Below, one piece after another: positions 1 through 7,987 of a DNA stretch of 64,000 bases. The notes under the pieces are model-generated. The model made no database searches. It worked only from the letters and a program-made list of their open reading frames with translations, and was not told the DNA's origin. Within the stretch, counting starts at the first letter, position 1; every line of letters begins with the position of its first letter. The DNA is taken from positions 1-64,000 of the forward strand of contig NZ_VOOR01000002.1 in NCBI RefSeq assembly GCF_007993045.1, written 5' to 3'. The stretch comes from Phaeodactylibacter luteus (lineage in GTDB: Bacteria; Bacteroidota; Bacteroidia; Chitinophagales; Saprospiraceae). The position numbers and the translations under genes were made by a program.

Positions 1-37
1 CTCGCCCCGCGCCAGGGTTAGTACCGAAGGCGGGGCT
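1..37 (-). repeat. Duplicated 3' end of tRNA-Leu
   Basis: These 37 bases match positions 80-116 with two mismatches. The shared part covers the T-stem 3' side, acceptor stem and downstream flank of the tRNA-Leu gene. The rest of a tRNA is absent: the T-loop region looks deleted and no 5' acceptor strand follows. It could be a decayed tandem tRNA, or an attachment-site-like duplication left by an integrative element whose body lies outside the window. The left edge of the window hides the answer. Confidence 0.6.
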
Positions 38-100
38 TCCCGCAGGCTGAGCTTTTCCAGCATGTTGCGGGATAAACTTCTCGCCCCGTGCTAGGGTTAG

Positions 101-184
101 TACCGAAGGCGGGGCTCGAACCCGCACGATGTTGCCATCACTGGATTTTGAATCCAGCGCGTCTACCAATTCCGCCACTTCGGC
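101..184 (-). tRNA. tRNA-Leu (anticodon CAA)
   Basis: Read on the minus strand, the acceptor stem GCCGAAG pairs with CTTCGGT. The D-arm has GGCGGAATTGGTAGACGC, the anticodon stem-loop has CTGGATTCAAAATCCAG giving anticodon CAA, and there is a long variable arm as expected for leucine. The T-arm GCGGGTTCGAGCCCCGC follows. The length is 84 nt and CCA is not encoded, so it must be added after transcription. The gene lies downstream of rseP on the same strand. Confidence 0.95.
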
Positions 185-383
185 TCGATGCGGCACCTTT
201 GAATGAACCTCCCTTTGGGGGTTTTGGCATCATCATGCTGTACCGACTTTTCAAATGTGTTTTGCAATTCCTTAATTGCGGATGCAAATATAGGGTCCGG
301 CTTTGGATTTGTAAAGCATTTTGGGAGAAAAAAAGGTTCTTTTTGACGCCCAAAATGCTCACTAATTGAGAATCAATAACTTC

Positions 384-1724
384 CTAGCCGAAAAAACTCC
401 GGATGATATCCAGGCCGTTGGCATACAAGACCAAGAGTAGGACCAGGATGAAGCCGACCATAGTGGCCCGCTCCAAGAATTTATCGCTGGGCTTGCGGCC
501 GGTCACTACCTCATAAAGGAGGAACATCACATGCCCGCCATCGAGGGCCGGGATAGGGAGGAGGTTCATAAAAGCAAGGATAAGGGATAGGATCGCGGTC
601 ATGGTCCAGAACCGCTCCCATTGCCACTCATTGCCAAACATAGAGCCTATAGTGCCAAAGCCGCCCAGGCTATCGGAGGCTTTGATTTTGCCTTTGAACA
701 TTTGCCCGAAGGCTTTGACCTGATCGCCCAGGAATCCCCAGCCTTTAGCGATACCTGCAGGGATGGCTTCCGCGAGCGTGTAAGTCTGCCGTTCCGTACC
801 GAACATCTCGTCCGGCAGTACGCGGGCTACCCCGATCATGCCTTCTGCTGTGGTCGTCATGGTGAGGTTGAGCGTATCAGCTTCATTGCGGAGCACCGCA
901 ACGGTAATCTCCTCGGCTTTCCGTTCTTTTACGGCCTTGGCAAAATCAAAGAAGAAAGGGGTCGGTTGGCCGTTCAGCCCAATCACTTGGTCCCCGATTT
1001 CCATGCCAGCTGCTTTGGCTGGGCTTTCTTTGAGGAAGTCGCTGATGACAAAGGGGGTCCTGGGAATGAAGAGCAGGGCGTTTTTATACTCATAACTGGA
1101 CAGCATAGTGACAAACTTAGGGTCGATGGGCACTTCAATTTGTTCCCCGTCCCGTTTTACGGTCAATTGGCTGGCGTTGTTGATGATGATCTCCCGCACC
1201 AGTATGCGGTCATTGAATTTGTCGAAGGGCTTGCCGTCGATGGCCAGGATGTGGTCCCCGTCACGCAGCCCCATGTCCTGCCCGATAGAATCGACCTGAA
1301 TGCCATACGTGACATTTTCTGCAGGGAGGTATTCCTGTCCATACCCCCACAAAACCATGCTGTAGATGAAAAAGCCCAGGATGAAATTGACGGTGACCCC
1401 CCCGAGCATGATCACGAGCCGCTGCCAGGCCGGCTTAGAGCGGAACTCCCAGGGCTGTGGCTCCTGTTGCAGCTGTTCGCTGTCAAAGCTCTCATCTATC
1501 ATGCCTGAGATTTTGACATAGCCCCCGAGGGGGAGCCAGCCAATGCCGTATTCTGTATCTCCAATTTTGCGTTTGAACAGCTCAAACCAGGGGTCGAAGA
1601 ATAAGTAAAATTTTTCCACCCGGGTCCCGAACAGGCGCGCAGGGATGAAGTGCCCCAGCTCGTGGAGGACAATCAAGATGGATAAGCTGAGCATTAACTG
1701 CCCGCCCATGATCAAATAATCCAT
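384..1724 (-). CDS. rseP: RIP metalloprotease RseP (site-2 protease)
   Basis: This is a membrane-embedded zinc protease of family M50B that cleaves transmembrane substrates such as anti-sigma factors. The active site HELGH is at residues 21-25, in the first membrane segment. A PDZ-like region occupies the middle, and the C-terminal membrane segments carry the third zinc-ligand motif LDGGH. I chose the ATG at 1724, which gives 446 residues, the usual family length. The frame stays open upstream to 2264, but that extension overlaps rsmE on the other strand and has no family similarity. The gene is divergent from rsmE, and a TACCTTTG minus-7 element on the minus strand at 1823-1830 could drive it. 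Confidence 0.92.
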   Translation of the reverse strand: MDYLIMGGQLMLSLSILIVLHELGHFIPARLFGTRVEKFYLFFDPWFELFKRKIGDTEYGIGWLPLGGYVKISGMIDESFDSEQLQQEPQPWEFRSKPAWQRLVIMLGGVTVNFILGFFIYSMVLWGYGQEYLPAENVTYGIQVDSIGQDMGLRDGDHILAIDGKPFDKFNDRILVREIIINNASQLTVKRDGEQIEVPIDPKFVTMLSSYEYKNALLFIPRTPFVISDFLKESPAKAAGMEIGDQVIGLNGQPTPFFFDFAKAVKERKAEEITVAVLRNEADTLNLTMTTTAEGMIGVARVLPDEMFGTERQTYTLAEAIPAGIAKGWGFLGDQVKAFGQMFKGKIKASDSLGGFGTIGSMFGNEWQWERFWTMTAILSLILAFMNLLPIPALDGGHVMFLLYEVVTGRKPSDKFLERATMVGFILVLLLVLYANGLDIIRSFFG

Positions 1725-1931
1725 ATAATTCAGGCTTGAAACGTGATTTGCTTGTGCGGGGCCGATTGCCGCCAAACGTGAAAAAGAACACCGCCCCGGG
1801 GGCGAATGTTTTGCAAGCCCGGCAAAGGTAGGCAATTCGGGGGCATTTTTAATAATGCAATCCTGGCAGTGGGCAGCATCGGTTTTTTTCCGCTCCAAAC
1901 CTCTTATCTTAGCCCGCCAAACGTACCGGAT

Positions 1932-2669
1932 ATGCAGCTGTTTTTCACTACCGATATTATTGGGCAGCGGGCAGCGCTGCCAGCAGACGAAGCCCGTCAT
2001 TGTGTTCAGGTGCTCCGCAAAAAGCCAGGAGACCGGGTGCAGTTTATCGATGGAGAGGGGGGCATGTTCACCGGCCGGATCCTCGAAGTGGGCAAAAAGA
2101 GCTGTGTCATTGCAGTGGAGGAGGAGGAGCGCAATTATCAGCCCTTGCCGGCAGCTGTCCACCTGGCGGTGGCCCCTACGAAGAACATCAGCCGTATAGA
2201 GTGGCTGTTGGAGAAAGCCACAGAAATCGGGCTGACGGCTTTCCATCCTTTCTTCAGCGAGCACTCCGAGCGCAAAGTGCTGAAGCCGGAGCGTTTGGAA
2301 AAAATAGCCTTGTCGGCAGCCAAACAGTCTGGGAGGGCTTATGTGCCTAAAATCATGCCTGCTGTGCCTTTTGCGGATTTTCTGGAGCAGGCCCCAGTTT
2401 GCGAGCAGCGCTTCGCCGCCTATCTGGGCGAGGGCGTTAAGGGGAGCTTAAAGTTGAACTACCGCCCGGGGGCTGATGTTTGTTTGCTGATAGGCCCGGA
2501 AGGCGGGTTCAGCCCCAGGGAAGCCGCACTTGCGGCCAGCAAAGGGTATGCCCTCGTTTCCCTTGGCCCTAACCGCCTGCGCACGGAAACGGCTGCCCTT
2601 GCAGCATGCCACACCGTCAATTTGATCAACCAAGATTTTCATACCCGTTTAGATGACCGCTCGCTATGA
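1932..2669 (+). CDS. rsmE: 16S rRNA (uracil-1498-N3)-methyltransferase RsmE
   Basis: RsmE is a SPOUT-family enzyme that methylates N3 of U1498 in 16S rRNA using S-adenosylmethionine. The N-terminal PUA-like part (roughly residues 1-75) is followed by the knotted SPOUT fold, with LIGPEGGFSPREA and SLGPNRLRTETAALAA near the C-terminus forming the SAM pocket. The ATG at 1932 gives 245 residues, typical for the family; the longer frame from 1806 adds 42 unrelated residues. The stop overlaps the start of the next gene (ATGA), so the two are probably translationally coupled. Confidence 0.93.
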   Translation: MQLFFTTDIIGQRAALPADEARHCVQVLRKKPGDRVQFIDGEGGMFTGRILEVGKKSCVIAVEEEERNYQPLPAAVHLAVAPTKNISRIEWLLEKATEIGLTAFHPFFSEHSERKVLKPERLEKIALSAAKQSGRAYVPKIMPAVPFADFLEQAPVCEQRFAAYLGEGVKGSLKLNYRPGADVCLLIGPEGGFSPREAALAASKGYALVSLGPNRLRTETAALAACHTVNLINQDFHTRLDDRSL

Positions 2670-3331
2670 CAAAAATATTGCTCACGCTTCTTACTTTGCT
2701 GCCTTTTGCATTGCCCTTTGCGGATGCTCCCGGGCAGCCTACGCTGAAAATGGCGCTCCTGAAGTACAACGGCGGTGGAGACTGGTACGCCAACCCTACC
2801 GCCCTGCCCAACCTCGCAGCTTTTTGCAATAATCAGCTGGGCACCAATTTCTCAACTGAATATGCAGAAGTAGCAGTGGGGAGTGCAGAGCTGTTCAATT
2901 ACGCCTTCGTGCACATGACAGGGCACGGCAACGTCGTCTTTTCCAACGCAGAGGCTGAGAACCTCAGGGCTTACCTGCTGGCCGGAGGGTTCTTGCATAT
3001 CGATGATAATTATGGAATGGACCCCTATGTCCGGGTGGCGATGAAAAAAGTATTCCCGGATCAGGAATTTGTGGAGCTGCCGTTCGAACATGACATCTAC
3101 CGGCAAAAATTCGAATTTAAGGGCGGGCTCCCTAAAATACATAAGCACGACGATGCCCCTCCCCGGGGCTACGGCTTGTTTCACGAAGGCCGGCTGGTCT
3201 GTTTTTATACCTTCGAATGCGACCTTGGCGATGGGTGGGAGGACGAAGATGTTCACAATGACCCGCAAGAAGTGCGCCTGCAGGCTTTGCGCATGGGGGC
3301 CAACATCATTCAATTCGCTTTTCAGCAATAA
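2666..3331 (+). CDS. DUF4159 domain-containing secreted protein
   Basis: This is a 221-residue protein with an N-terminal hydrophobic signal sequence (about residues 1-20). The rest matches the DUF4159 family, including MTGHGNVVFSNAEAENLRAY and FLHIDDNYGMDP. The fold is thought to resemble glutamine amidotransferase-like or ThuA-like domains, but no reaction is established. Start and rsmE stop overlap by four bases, so it sits in an operon with rsmE, as often seen in Bacteroidota. The function is unknown. Confidence 0.85.
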   Translation: MTKILLTLLTLLPFALPFADAPGQPTLKMALLKYNGGGDWYANPTALPNLAAFCNNQLGTNFSTEYAEVAVGSAELFNYAFVHMTGHGNVVFSNAEAENLRAYLLAGGFLHIDDNYGMDPYVRVAMKKVFPDQEFVELPFEHDIYRQKFEFKGGLPKIHKHDDAPPRGYGLFHEGRLVCFYTFECDLGDGWEDEDVHNDPQEVRLQALRMGANIIQFAFQQ

Positions 3332-3421
3332 GGGGCTAAGCAGGTGCAGGAAGGAAGCGCAGCCCTGCTGCCAACAGCGGAAGGGCGCTCAATCATACGC
3401 TGAGGGCTGCCACGCCTCCCC

Positions 3422-3637
3422 TCATTGCCAGATCGGCAAACGGCTCTTCCGCAGATAGGCCTTGATGTTCAGCCAAAAAGCGATAAACAGGTACAGTATG
3501 GCGGGGGAGCCAAGGGTGACGAAAGAGATGTAGATGAAATAGACCCTGACCCGTTCGGATGCTATCCCCATTTTGTCGCCGAGGTAGCTGCATACCCCGA
3601 ACGCGGAACGCTCCATCATTTTTTTTAACTGCCTCAT
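3422..3637 (-). CDS. PspC domain protein
   Basis: This 71-residue protein matches the PspC family of small envelope stress proteins. It begins with a short basic stretch, then FGVCSYLGDKMGIASERVRVYFIY, followed by one hydrophobic segment (about residues 35-58) that should span the inner membrane. It ends in a basic tail. In Proteobacteria PspC helps sense phage-shock stress; in Bacteroidota such stand-alone proteins are common and their role is inferred only from homology. It converges on the DUF4159 gene. Confidence 0.85.
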   Translation of the reverse strand: MRQLKKMMERSAFGVCSYLGDKMGIASERVRVYFIYISFVTLGSPAILYLFIAFWLNIKAYLRKSRLPIWQ

Positions 3638-3819
3638 TTCTCAAGGTATTTACTTTAGGGTAACGCAATATACAGGTGCTGCCGCTGCCTGCCCCATCAT
3701 TTGCTTTGTGCTTTTGGGGGGCATGCTTTGCCCATGCCCACCGTCCTAACAATCAGATTCGGGTTTGGTTAGCCAAGCCCCAAATAATTATGGCTGAAAT
3801 TCCGCCTGCGCCATATTTT

Positions 3820-4005
3820 TGCTGTAAGGATGGGGCCCTGCCCCTGCCAGCAGGCAGGTGCCGCTATGCTCCGGGGCTCGCTGCCCGCTCGGCCCCTCGC
3901 CCTACAGGCGTCGGGTCTGGCCTTCGGCCACCCCTGCGCAGCGCTAGGCCAATGCCAGGCAAAAGCCCGGAAAGCTTAAACGCCTGCGGCCTTTTAGTCT
4001 GCGCC
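3820..4005 (+). repeat. Intergenic repeat family, copy A
   Basis: This copy carries the family core (TGCCGCTATGCTCCGGGGCT, then CGCTCGGCC and GCGCTAGGCCAATGCCAGGC). Its right terminus TAGTCTGCGCC is recognisable, but no clear left terminal inverted repeat is seen. The middle holds an extra CCTCGCCCTACAGGCGTCGGGTCTGGCC segment, here split as CCTCGCCCTACAGGCG and TCGGGTCTGGCC, that is shared only with copy B. It ends at a perfect 10-bp hairpin (4005-4032). The stretch 3638-4240 holds nothing else gene-like. Confidence 0.75.
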
Positions 4006-4032
4006 TGTGCAGCCACTCCGATGGCTGCACAG
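4005..4032. other. Perfect 10-bp inverted repeat
   Basis: The arms CTGTGCAGCC and GGCTGCACAG are separated by eight bases. No T-run follows on either strand, so it is not a clear terminator. It abuts repeat copy A. Confidence 0.6.
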
Positions 4033-4089
4033 AAGGCGCTAGGCCCGCCAAAAAAACGGAGCGCCTGAGCCTAGCTCTGCTGGATTGAT

Positions 4090-4114
4090 CCGTGATTTAT
4101 GGCTTGAGGCACTA
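4090..4114 (+). repeat. Short dispersed repeat TTTATGGCTTGAGGCACTAG
   Basis: The 20-mer at 4096-4115 recurs inverted at about 12231-12251 and direct at 12379-12398 with one change (GAGG to AAGG). Its nature is unknown. Confidence 0.5.
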
Positions 4115-4240
4115 GAAAGGGCTTAAGCGTGGAAATGCTATCCAATAATCCGGTCTAGCCGCACTAGCCACAAGCTGTACACGATAGCCCTGTAGCGTGA
4201 TTTTTGAATGTTTGAGGCGCCGGGCATGCCGGCCAGCCTG

Positions 4241-4423
4241 CTAGTTTGCGATGGGCATATCCCCTGCGTTCAAAGAAACCTGATAGACCGCGCTTGCATT
4301 TTCAAGGGCATGCCCAGAAGGCTGCTCGCCTTTGCCAGAGAAAAGCGCGTAAGCGCCCCCGATGCCGATGATGAGGATGAGCGCGATAACAAGCGTTTCG
4401 ATTTTTGATTTGTTGCGTGCCAT
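4241..4423 (-). CDS. Small single-pass membrane protein, unknown
   Basis: This 60-residue reading frame begins with a basic stretch (MARNKSKIE) followed by a strongly hydrophobic segment (about residues 10-29) and a polar tail, the layout of a small inner-membrane or secreted peptide. I recognise no family. It is isolated between two gene-poor stretches. Support rests on the sensible membrane-protein layout, since codon statistics and conservation cannot be tested here. Confidence 0.45.
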   Translation of the reverse strand: MARNKSKIETLVIALILIIGIGGAYALFSGKGEQPSGHALENASAVYQVSLNAGDMPIAN

Positions 4424-5213
4424 GATGTAGAAGTTTGTTGGTGTCCGGCTGCGCCGGGGTTACTGGATTGGCATAGGCCGCCCATTCCCGGGGAGAGCAG
4501 CTCGTAGGCTCGCCACAGGGCATAGCATGGGCAGGGCAACCTGGTTGCCGGTTGTGAAAAGTTTGTGGGGGGGCTAGGCACAGCGGTGGCTAGCCGCGCT
4601 GTGCCATCGGCAGGAGGCATGCGGTACTTGGGGGCAGGGCATAGGAAGGGCTTTCAGCTAAGGTGTCCCTTCAGCTGTTGCCAGAGTACAGGGGGGGAGG
4701 GCAATCCAGGTCAAGCCCGGATTACGTTCTGTACATACTGCCCAATGGCGTGCTGCGCATTGCAGGTGCAATGATGCGTGCAGCAGGGTCTGTCCGGCCC
4801 CACATGCTTAGGCCAATATGATCGTCTTGCTGTTTTGGGGGGAGAGGGGCAATAGCCTGCTCCCTGTAGGTTAAGGAGGGGGAGCGGCGCGCCTTCCCGC
4901 TTGGCAAAGCAGGGACAGGCTGTGCGCTGTGGATGGAGTAGCGTACTGCATAGGTCGTCTTTTTAGTGTGAGATTGTTTGCTCGGGCGGAGCGTTACCGC
5001 ACTGGCGTCTATGCAAATATTGTAAAAAACATTTATATGACTACAATATTTAAAGTGTTTTGTATTTATAAAAATCATAATGTGTAAGCTTATTAGGTTC
5101 GCTTACAGTACTACAAAATATATGCCAAAAATATAATGTAAGGGAGGAAGGGGGAGAGGGCAGGGCAGATAGGCAGCGTGCCAACCGCCTACTGTACAAG
5201 GGGTTTGAGGCGT
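4424..5213. other. Gene-poor stretch of 790 bp
   Basis: No convincing gene is visible. The left part is GC-rich; 5010-5140 is markedly AT-rich (poly-A/T tracts, several TATAAA-like words). A 118-codon frame on the minus strand crosses it but has no domain, signal or low-complexity pattern typical of a real protein. It may hold a promoter or a horizontally acquired scar. Confidence 0.4.
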
Positions 5214-6404
5214 TCAGTTGGAGATAAAGCGCGGCTCCGATTGCTTAGGGAGCAGTAGCCACAAACGGCCATAAGCGTTCATGTTGCCTGCTGTGCGGGC
5301 TGCTTCCGGGCCTACGCCCTGATAGTAGTCTATATGCCCTGGCCCGCGGATAGCGCCCCCGACGTCTTGGGCTGTCAGCAGGCGGTACTCGTAATGCGAG
5401 ACGCGCTGTGTGCGGTTGTCGAACACAGGGCAGGCGGCAAGGAGGGTGCTGCCCAGGGGGATGTACCGCCGGTCTACGGCAATAGAATGCTGAGGGGTCA
5501 GCGGGACGTTCCCTGCCCCAGCGGGCACAGCGGATTGGCGGACAAAAAAGGTATAGGAGGGGTTTTGGAAAAGCACGGTATCCGTAAGGCCAGGCTTGCC
5601 GTTCAGGAAAGACCGGATACCGGCGATGGAGAGTTTGGCGGGGTTAAGGTCGTGCCGGCTGTTCAGGTATTTCTCAATGCTGCGGTAGGGGTGCCGGTTG
5701 CTGCCATTATAGGCAAAGAGCTCCCGGGTGCCATCCGGGTATTCTACATAGCCTGAGCCTTGCAGCTGCATATAGTAAATATCTACTTTGCTTTTTGCGT
5801 AGGCGAGCTCAAGCCCGAGCCCTTTGAATGCGCTGTCCCGCTCGATCTTGGCACGGGTCGGCAGCGCTCCTTCCCAGGAGATGGGATGGGTATAGATAGG
5901 GTGCTGAAAGGGCCCCTGCTGCTCGCGGCTTACGGGTATGATGGGAGTGAAATATCCAGTAAAACGGACCGCCCCTTTCTGGTCTGCACCCCAGATTTGA
6001 TAGGCATCGAGGTAATGCCCCAAGCCTGCGGGCTTTTCGTTTTCCCAGCTGAGCAGTATGCGGGCGGCCTCCTCCAAGTCTTCGTGCGAAGTGATGAGCT
6101 GCCCGATCTGATAGCTGCGGCGGCCTTGGGCGAGGTTCAGCAGGCTCAGGTTTTGCCGCAGTGCAGCCGTAAGCGGCTCGGTTATGGTAGGGAAGGGGAA
6201 GGAGTCTATTGGGCTGAGCTCGTAGATATGGGCAAGGGGCTGTGCGCCTTCCACTTTCCCGTTCCGTTTCAGCGGAGGCTGCGCCAGGGCAGTGGGCTGC
6301 GGCAGGCTCTCTAGGGCAACGGGCAGTTCGCCGGTATTGACATCACCTTGGCACCCCCATAGGAACAGGGCAAAAACAGCCGCTTTGTAGAGGTAGGGGC
6401 GCAT
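5214..6404 (-). CDS. mltA: Membrane-bound lytic transglycosylase MltA
   Basis: MltA cuts the MurNAc-GlcNAc bond of peptidoglycan with formation of an anhydro end. The 396-residue protein starts with a lipoprotein signal (ALFLWGC, lipid-bearing Cys at residue 18), so it is probably attached to the outer membrane. The MltA domain covers about residues 110-290 (LGHYLDAYQIWG, FTGYFTPI, LQGSGYV). A C-terminal 3D domain has AQDVGGAIRGPGHIDYYQG, whose aspartates are typical of the catalytic region. It is flanked by gaps and appears to be a single-gene unit. Confidence 0.92.
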   Translation of the reverse strand: MRPYLYKAAVFALFLWGCQGDVNTGELPVALESLPQPTALAQPPLKRNGKVEGAQPLAHIYELSPIDSFPFPTITEPLTAALRQNLSLLNLAQGRRSYQIGQLITSHEDLEEAARILLSWENEKPAGLGHYLDAYQIWGADQKGAVRFTGYFTPIIPVSREQQGPFQHPIYTHPISWEGALPTRAKIERDSAFKGLGLELAYAKSKVDIYYMQLQGSGYVEYPDGTRELFAYNGSNRHPYRSIEKYLNSRHDLNPAKLSIAGIRSFLNGKPGLTDTVLFQNPSYTFFVRQSAVPAGAGNVPLTPQHSIAVDRRYIPLGSTLLAACPVFDNRTQRVSHYEYRLLTAQDVGGAIRGPGHIDYYQGVGPEAARTAGNMNAYGRLWLLLPKQSEPRFISN

Positions 6405-6481
6405 AGCTTAGGTTTGGTCAATTGGTGTGCCCGGAGGGGGCATACCGATTAAAAGGTGTTCGTTTCCTTGCTGTCAAGGTA

Positions 6482-7351
6482 CTAATTTTTTTGTGCGGTG
6501 ATCAGGCTGTATTGCCATAAATCCTGCTGCAGGGCTTCGAATTGCTTGATGCTGCCACGCAGGTTGTTGTACTGTTCTGCGCTCCTGATGCGGAGCAGCC
6601 GGAGCAGGCTGTTGGCCCAAGACCACCTTAGGGAAATTTTGTACAGGTTTTTCAGGGAGATAAAGGCATACCGCGTAAAATCTTCGGCTGCCAGATTTTG
6701 GAGACCCGCCGCTTCTGCATAAGCGGTGTGCTCTGCTACAGTTGAGATATCAGGGATGGCCCAACGGTTGAGCCAGTCCATCAGCAGCTTTTCTTGGGCC
6801 TCTAAATGGAACGGCCGCTGACGTCGGGTGTACTCCGCGATCACCAGCCTGCCGCCAGGCTTGAGCAGTCGGGCCGCCTCTTGGTAGAACAGGGCTTTGT
6901 CAGCGGCATGGCATAGGCTCTCGCAAGCCCAGACGACATCAAAGCTTTCATCAGCGGCAGGTACACTGCAGAAGTCGCCCACCACAAAAGCACAGGCATC
7001 GCTCAGCCCTCTGCGCTGCGCTACAGCATGTGCTTTGCTGATCTGACTGCCCACTGGGCTGATGCCCATCGTTTTCGCCCCAGCGTGGCGGGCTAGCCAA
7101 AAACTGCTCCCCCCTTGCCCACATCCTGCGTCTAGCACCCGCATCCCTGCCGCTACCCCCGCCTTGCTGGCCATGATTTTGTTGGTGTTCAGCAGGGCGG
7201 CATCATGATGGGTGTGCTCACGGTCGTAAAACCCGAAATGTACGGCTAGGTTCTCTTCATTGAGCCAGGCAATTTTGTAATCGAACTGGGTTTTGTCGTA
7301 GTAGGCAATGACCTCCTGAAGGGCGGGGCGCGTTGGCGTGCGGGGCTGCAT
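6482..7351 (-). CDS. SAM-dependent methyltransferase, tocopherol/sterol type
   Basis: This 289-residue class I methyltransferase has motif I VLDAGCGQGGSSFWLA, an acidic FDVVWACESLCHA segment and LLKPGGRLVIAEYTR (motif III). The overall pattern resembles gamma-tocopherol, cyclopropane-fatty-acid and sterol methyltransferases that act on lipid-like small molecules. The N-terminal YYDKTQFDYKIAW and HFGFYD segment is typical of that group. The substrate cannot be read from the sequence, and neighbours give no pathway hint. Confidence 0.8.
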   Translation of the reverse strand: MQPRTPTRPALQEVIAYYDKTQFDYKIAWLNEENLAVHFGFYDREHTHHDAALLNTNKIMASKAGVAAGMRVLDAGCGQGGSSFWLARHAGAKTMGISPVGSQISKAHAVAQRRGLSDACAFVVGDFCSVPAADESFDVVWACESLCHAADKALFYQEAARLLKPGGRLVIAEYTRRQRPFHLEAQEKLLMDWLNRWAIPDISTVAEHTAYAEAAGLQNLAAEDFTRYAFISLKNLYKISLRWSWANSLLRLLRIRSAEQYNNLRGSIKQFEALQQDLWQYSLITAQKN

Positions 7352-7389
7352 TTTTAACCGAAGTTAAGGAAAAACGATAAGCAGGGGCG

Positions 7390-7445
7390 TAAAAAAACGC
7401 CTAGCCAGGGCGGCCTGCTTTGTGAAAAAGCTAAAGGGGCTTAGG
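7390..7445 (-). repeat. Second copy of the rpsU terminator segment
   Basis: These 56 bases are nearly identical to 7641-7697, which hold the last codon of rpsU and its terminator. The copy includes a hairpin (CGCC/GGCG arms) followed by seven T on the minus strand. The two copies flank repeat element B, so the repeat now sits between a duplicated gene end. Confidence 0.75.
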
Positions 7446-7640
7446 GCGCAGACCAAAATGTGGCAGGTCTTGATGCTTTCCGGGATCTAGCCAGGCATTG
7501 GCCTAGCGCTGCGCAGGGGTGGCCGAAGGCCAGACCCGACGCCTGTAGGGCGAGGGGCCGAGCGGGCAGCGAGCCCCGGAGCATAGCGGCACCTGCCCGC
7601 TGGCAGGGGCAGGCCCCTATCCTTGCGGCAAGAGCAGGCA
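7446..7640 (-). repeat. Intergenic repeat family, copy B
   Basis: This copy is in minus orientation. It starts with the terminal repeat GGCGCAGACCAAAATGTGGC and carries the core CTAGCGCTGCGCAGGGGTGG and GCGAGCCCCGGAGCATAGCG. The far end stops after CCTATCCTTGCGGC without a second terminal repeat, so it is truncated. It shares the extra middle segment seen in copy A. Confidence 0.75.
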
Positions 7641-7645
7641 TAAAA

Positions 7646-7672
7646 AAACCGCCTAGTCAGGGCGGTCCGCTT
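7646..7672 (-). terminator. rpsU terminator
   Basis: On the minus strand a CCGCC / GGCGG hairpin with a seven-base loop is followed directly by seven T. It lies about 20 bp past the rpsU stop. Confidence 0.8.
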
Positions 7673-7692
7673 TGTGAAAAAGCTAAAGGGGC

Positions 7693-7887
7693 TTAGGACA
7701 GCTCTCCCTTTTGTTTTTGCAGTTTGTAGGCTGCTTTCATTACTTCTTTCCTTCTTTCTACGGAAGGTTTGGTGAAATGCTTGCGCGAGCGCAGCTCTTG
7801 CAGGACGCCTACCTTTCGGTGCTTCCGCTTATAGCGTTTCAGGGCCCGGTCGATGTTTTCACCATTCTTTACTTCGATAATCAGCAT
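7693..7887 (-). CDS. rpsU: 30S ribosomal protein S21
   Basis: This 64-residue basic protein is a small-subunit ribosomal protein. The start MLIIEVKNGENIDRALKRYK and the SRKHFTKPSVERRKEVMKAA segment are diagnostic for bS21. In Bacteroidota bS21 is reported to help sequester the anti-Shine-Dalgarno, which fits the lack of Shine-Dalgarno sites in this window. It is a single-gene unit with its own terminator, part of which is duplicated downstream. Confidence 0.97.
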   Translation of the reverse strand: MLIIEVKNGENIDRALKRYKRKHRKVGVLQELRSRKHFTKPSVERRKEVMKAAYKLQKQKGELS

Positions 7888-7987
7888 AGGCTTATTTTTT
7901 GTTGTTAAACGGTTTGTAGTCCGGTTAAATCAACAGGGATAAGCCGGGTAAAGTTCCTTTTTTATTGATTATCTGACATTTAGGATA

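Noticed and set aside
621-1508. 295-codon frame on the plus strand across rseP
   Set aside because: It is antisense to a clear rseP gene, with no domain or signal.
1725-2264. N-terminal extension of the rseP frame
   Set aside because: It overlaps rsmE on the other strand, lacks family similarity, and the ATG at 1724 gives the normal RseP length.
4722-5078. 118-codon frame in the gap before mltA
   Set aside because: Composition looks random, there is no family, and it crosses an AT-rich noncoding block.
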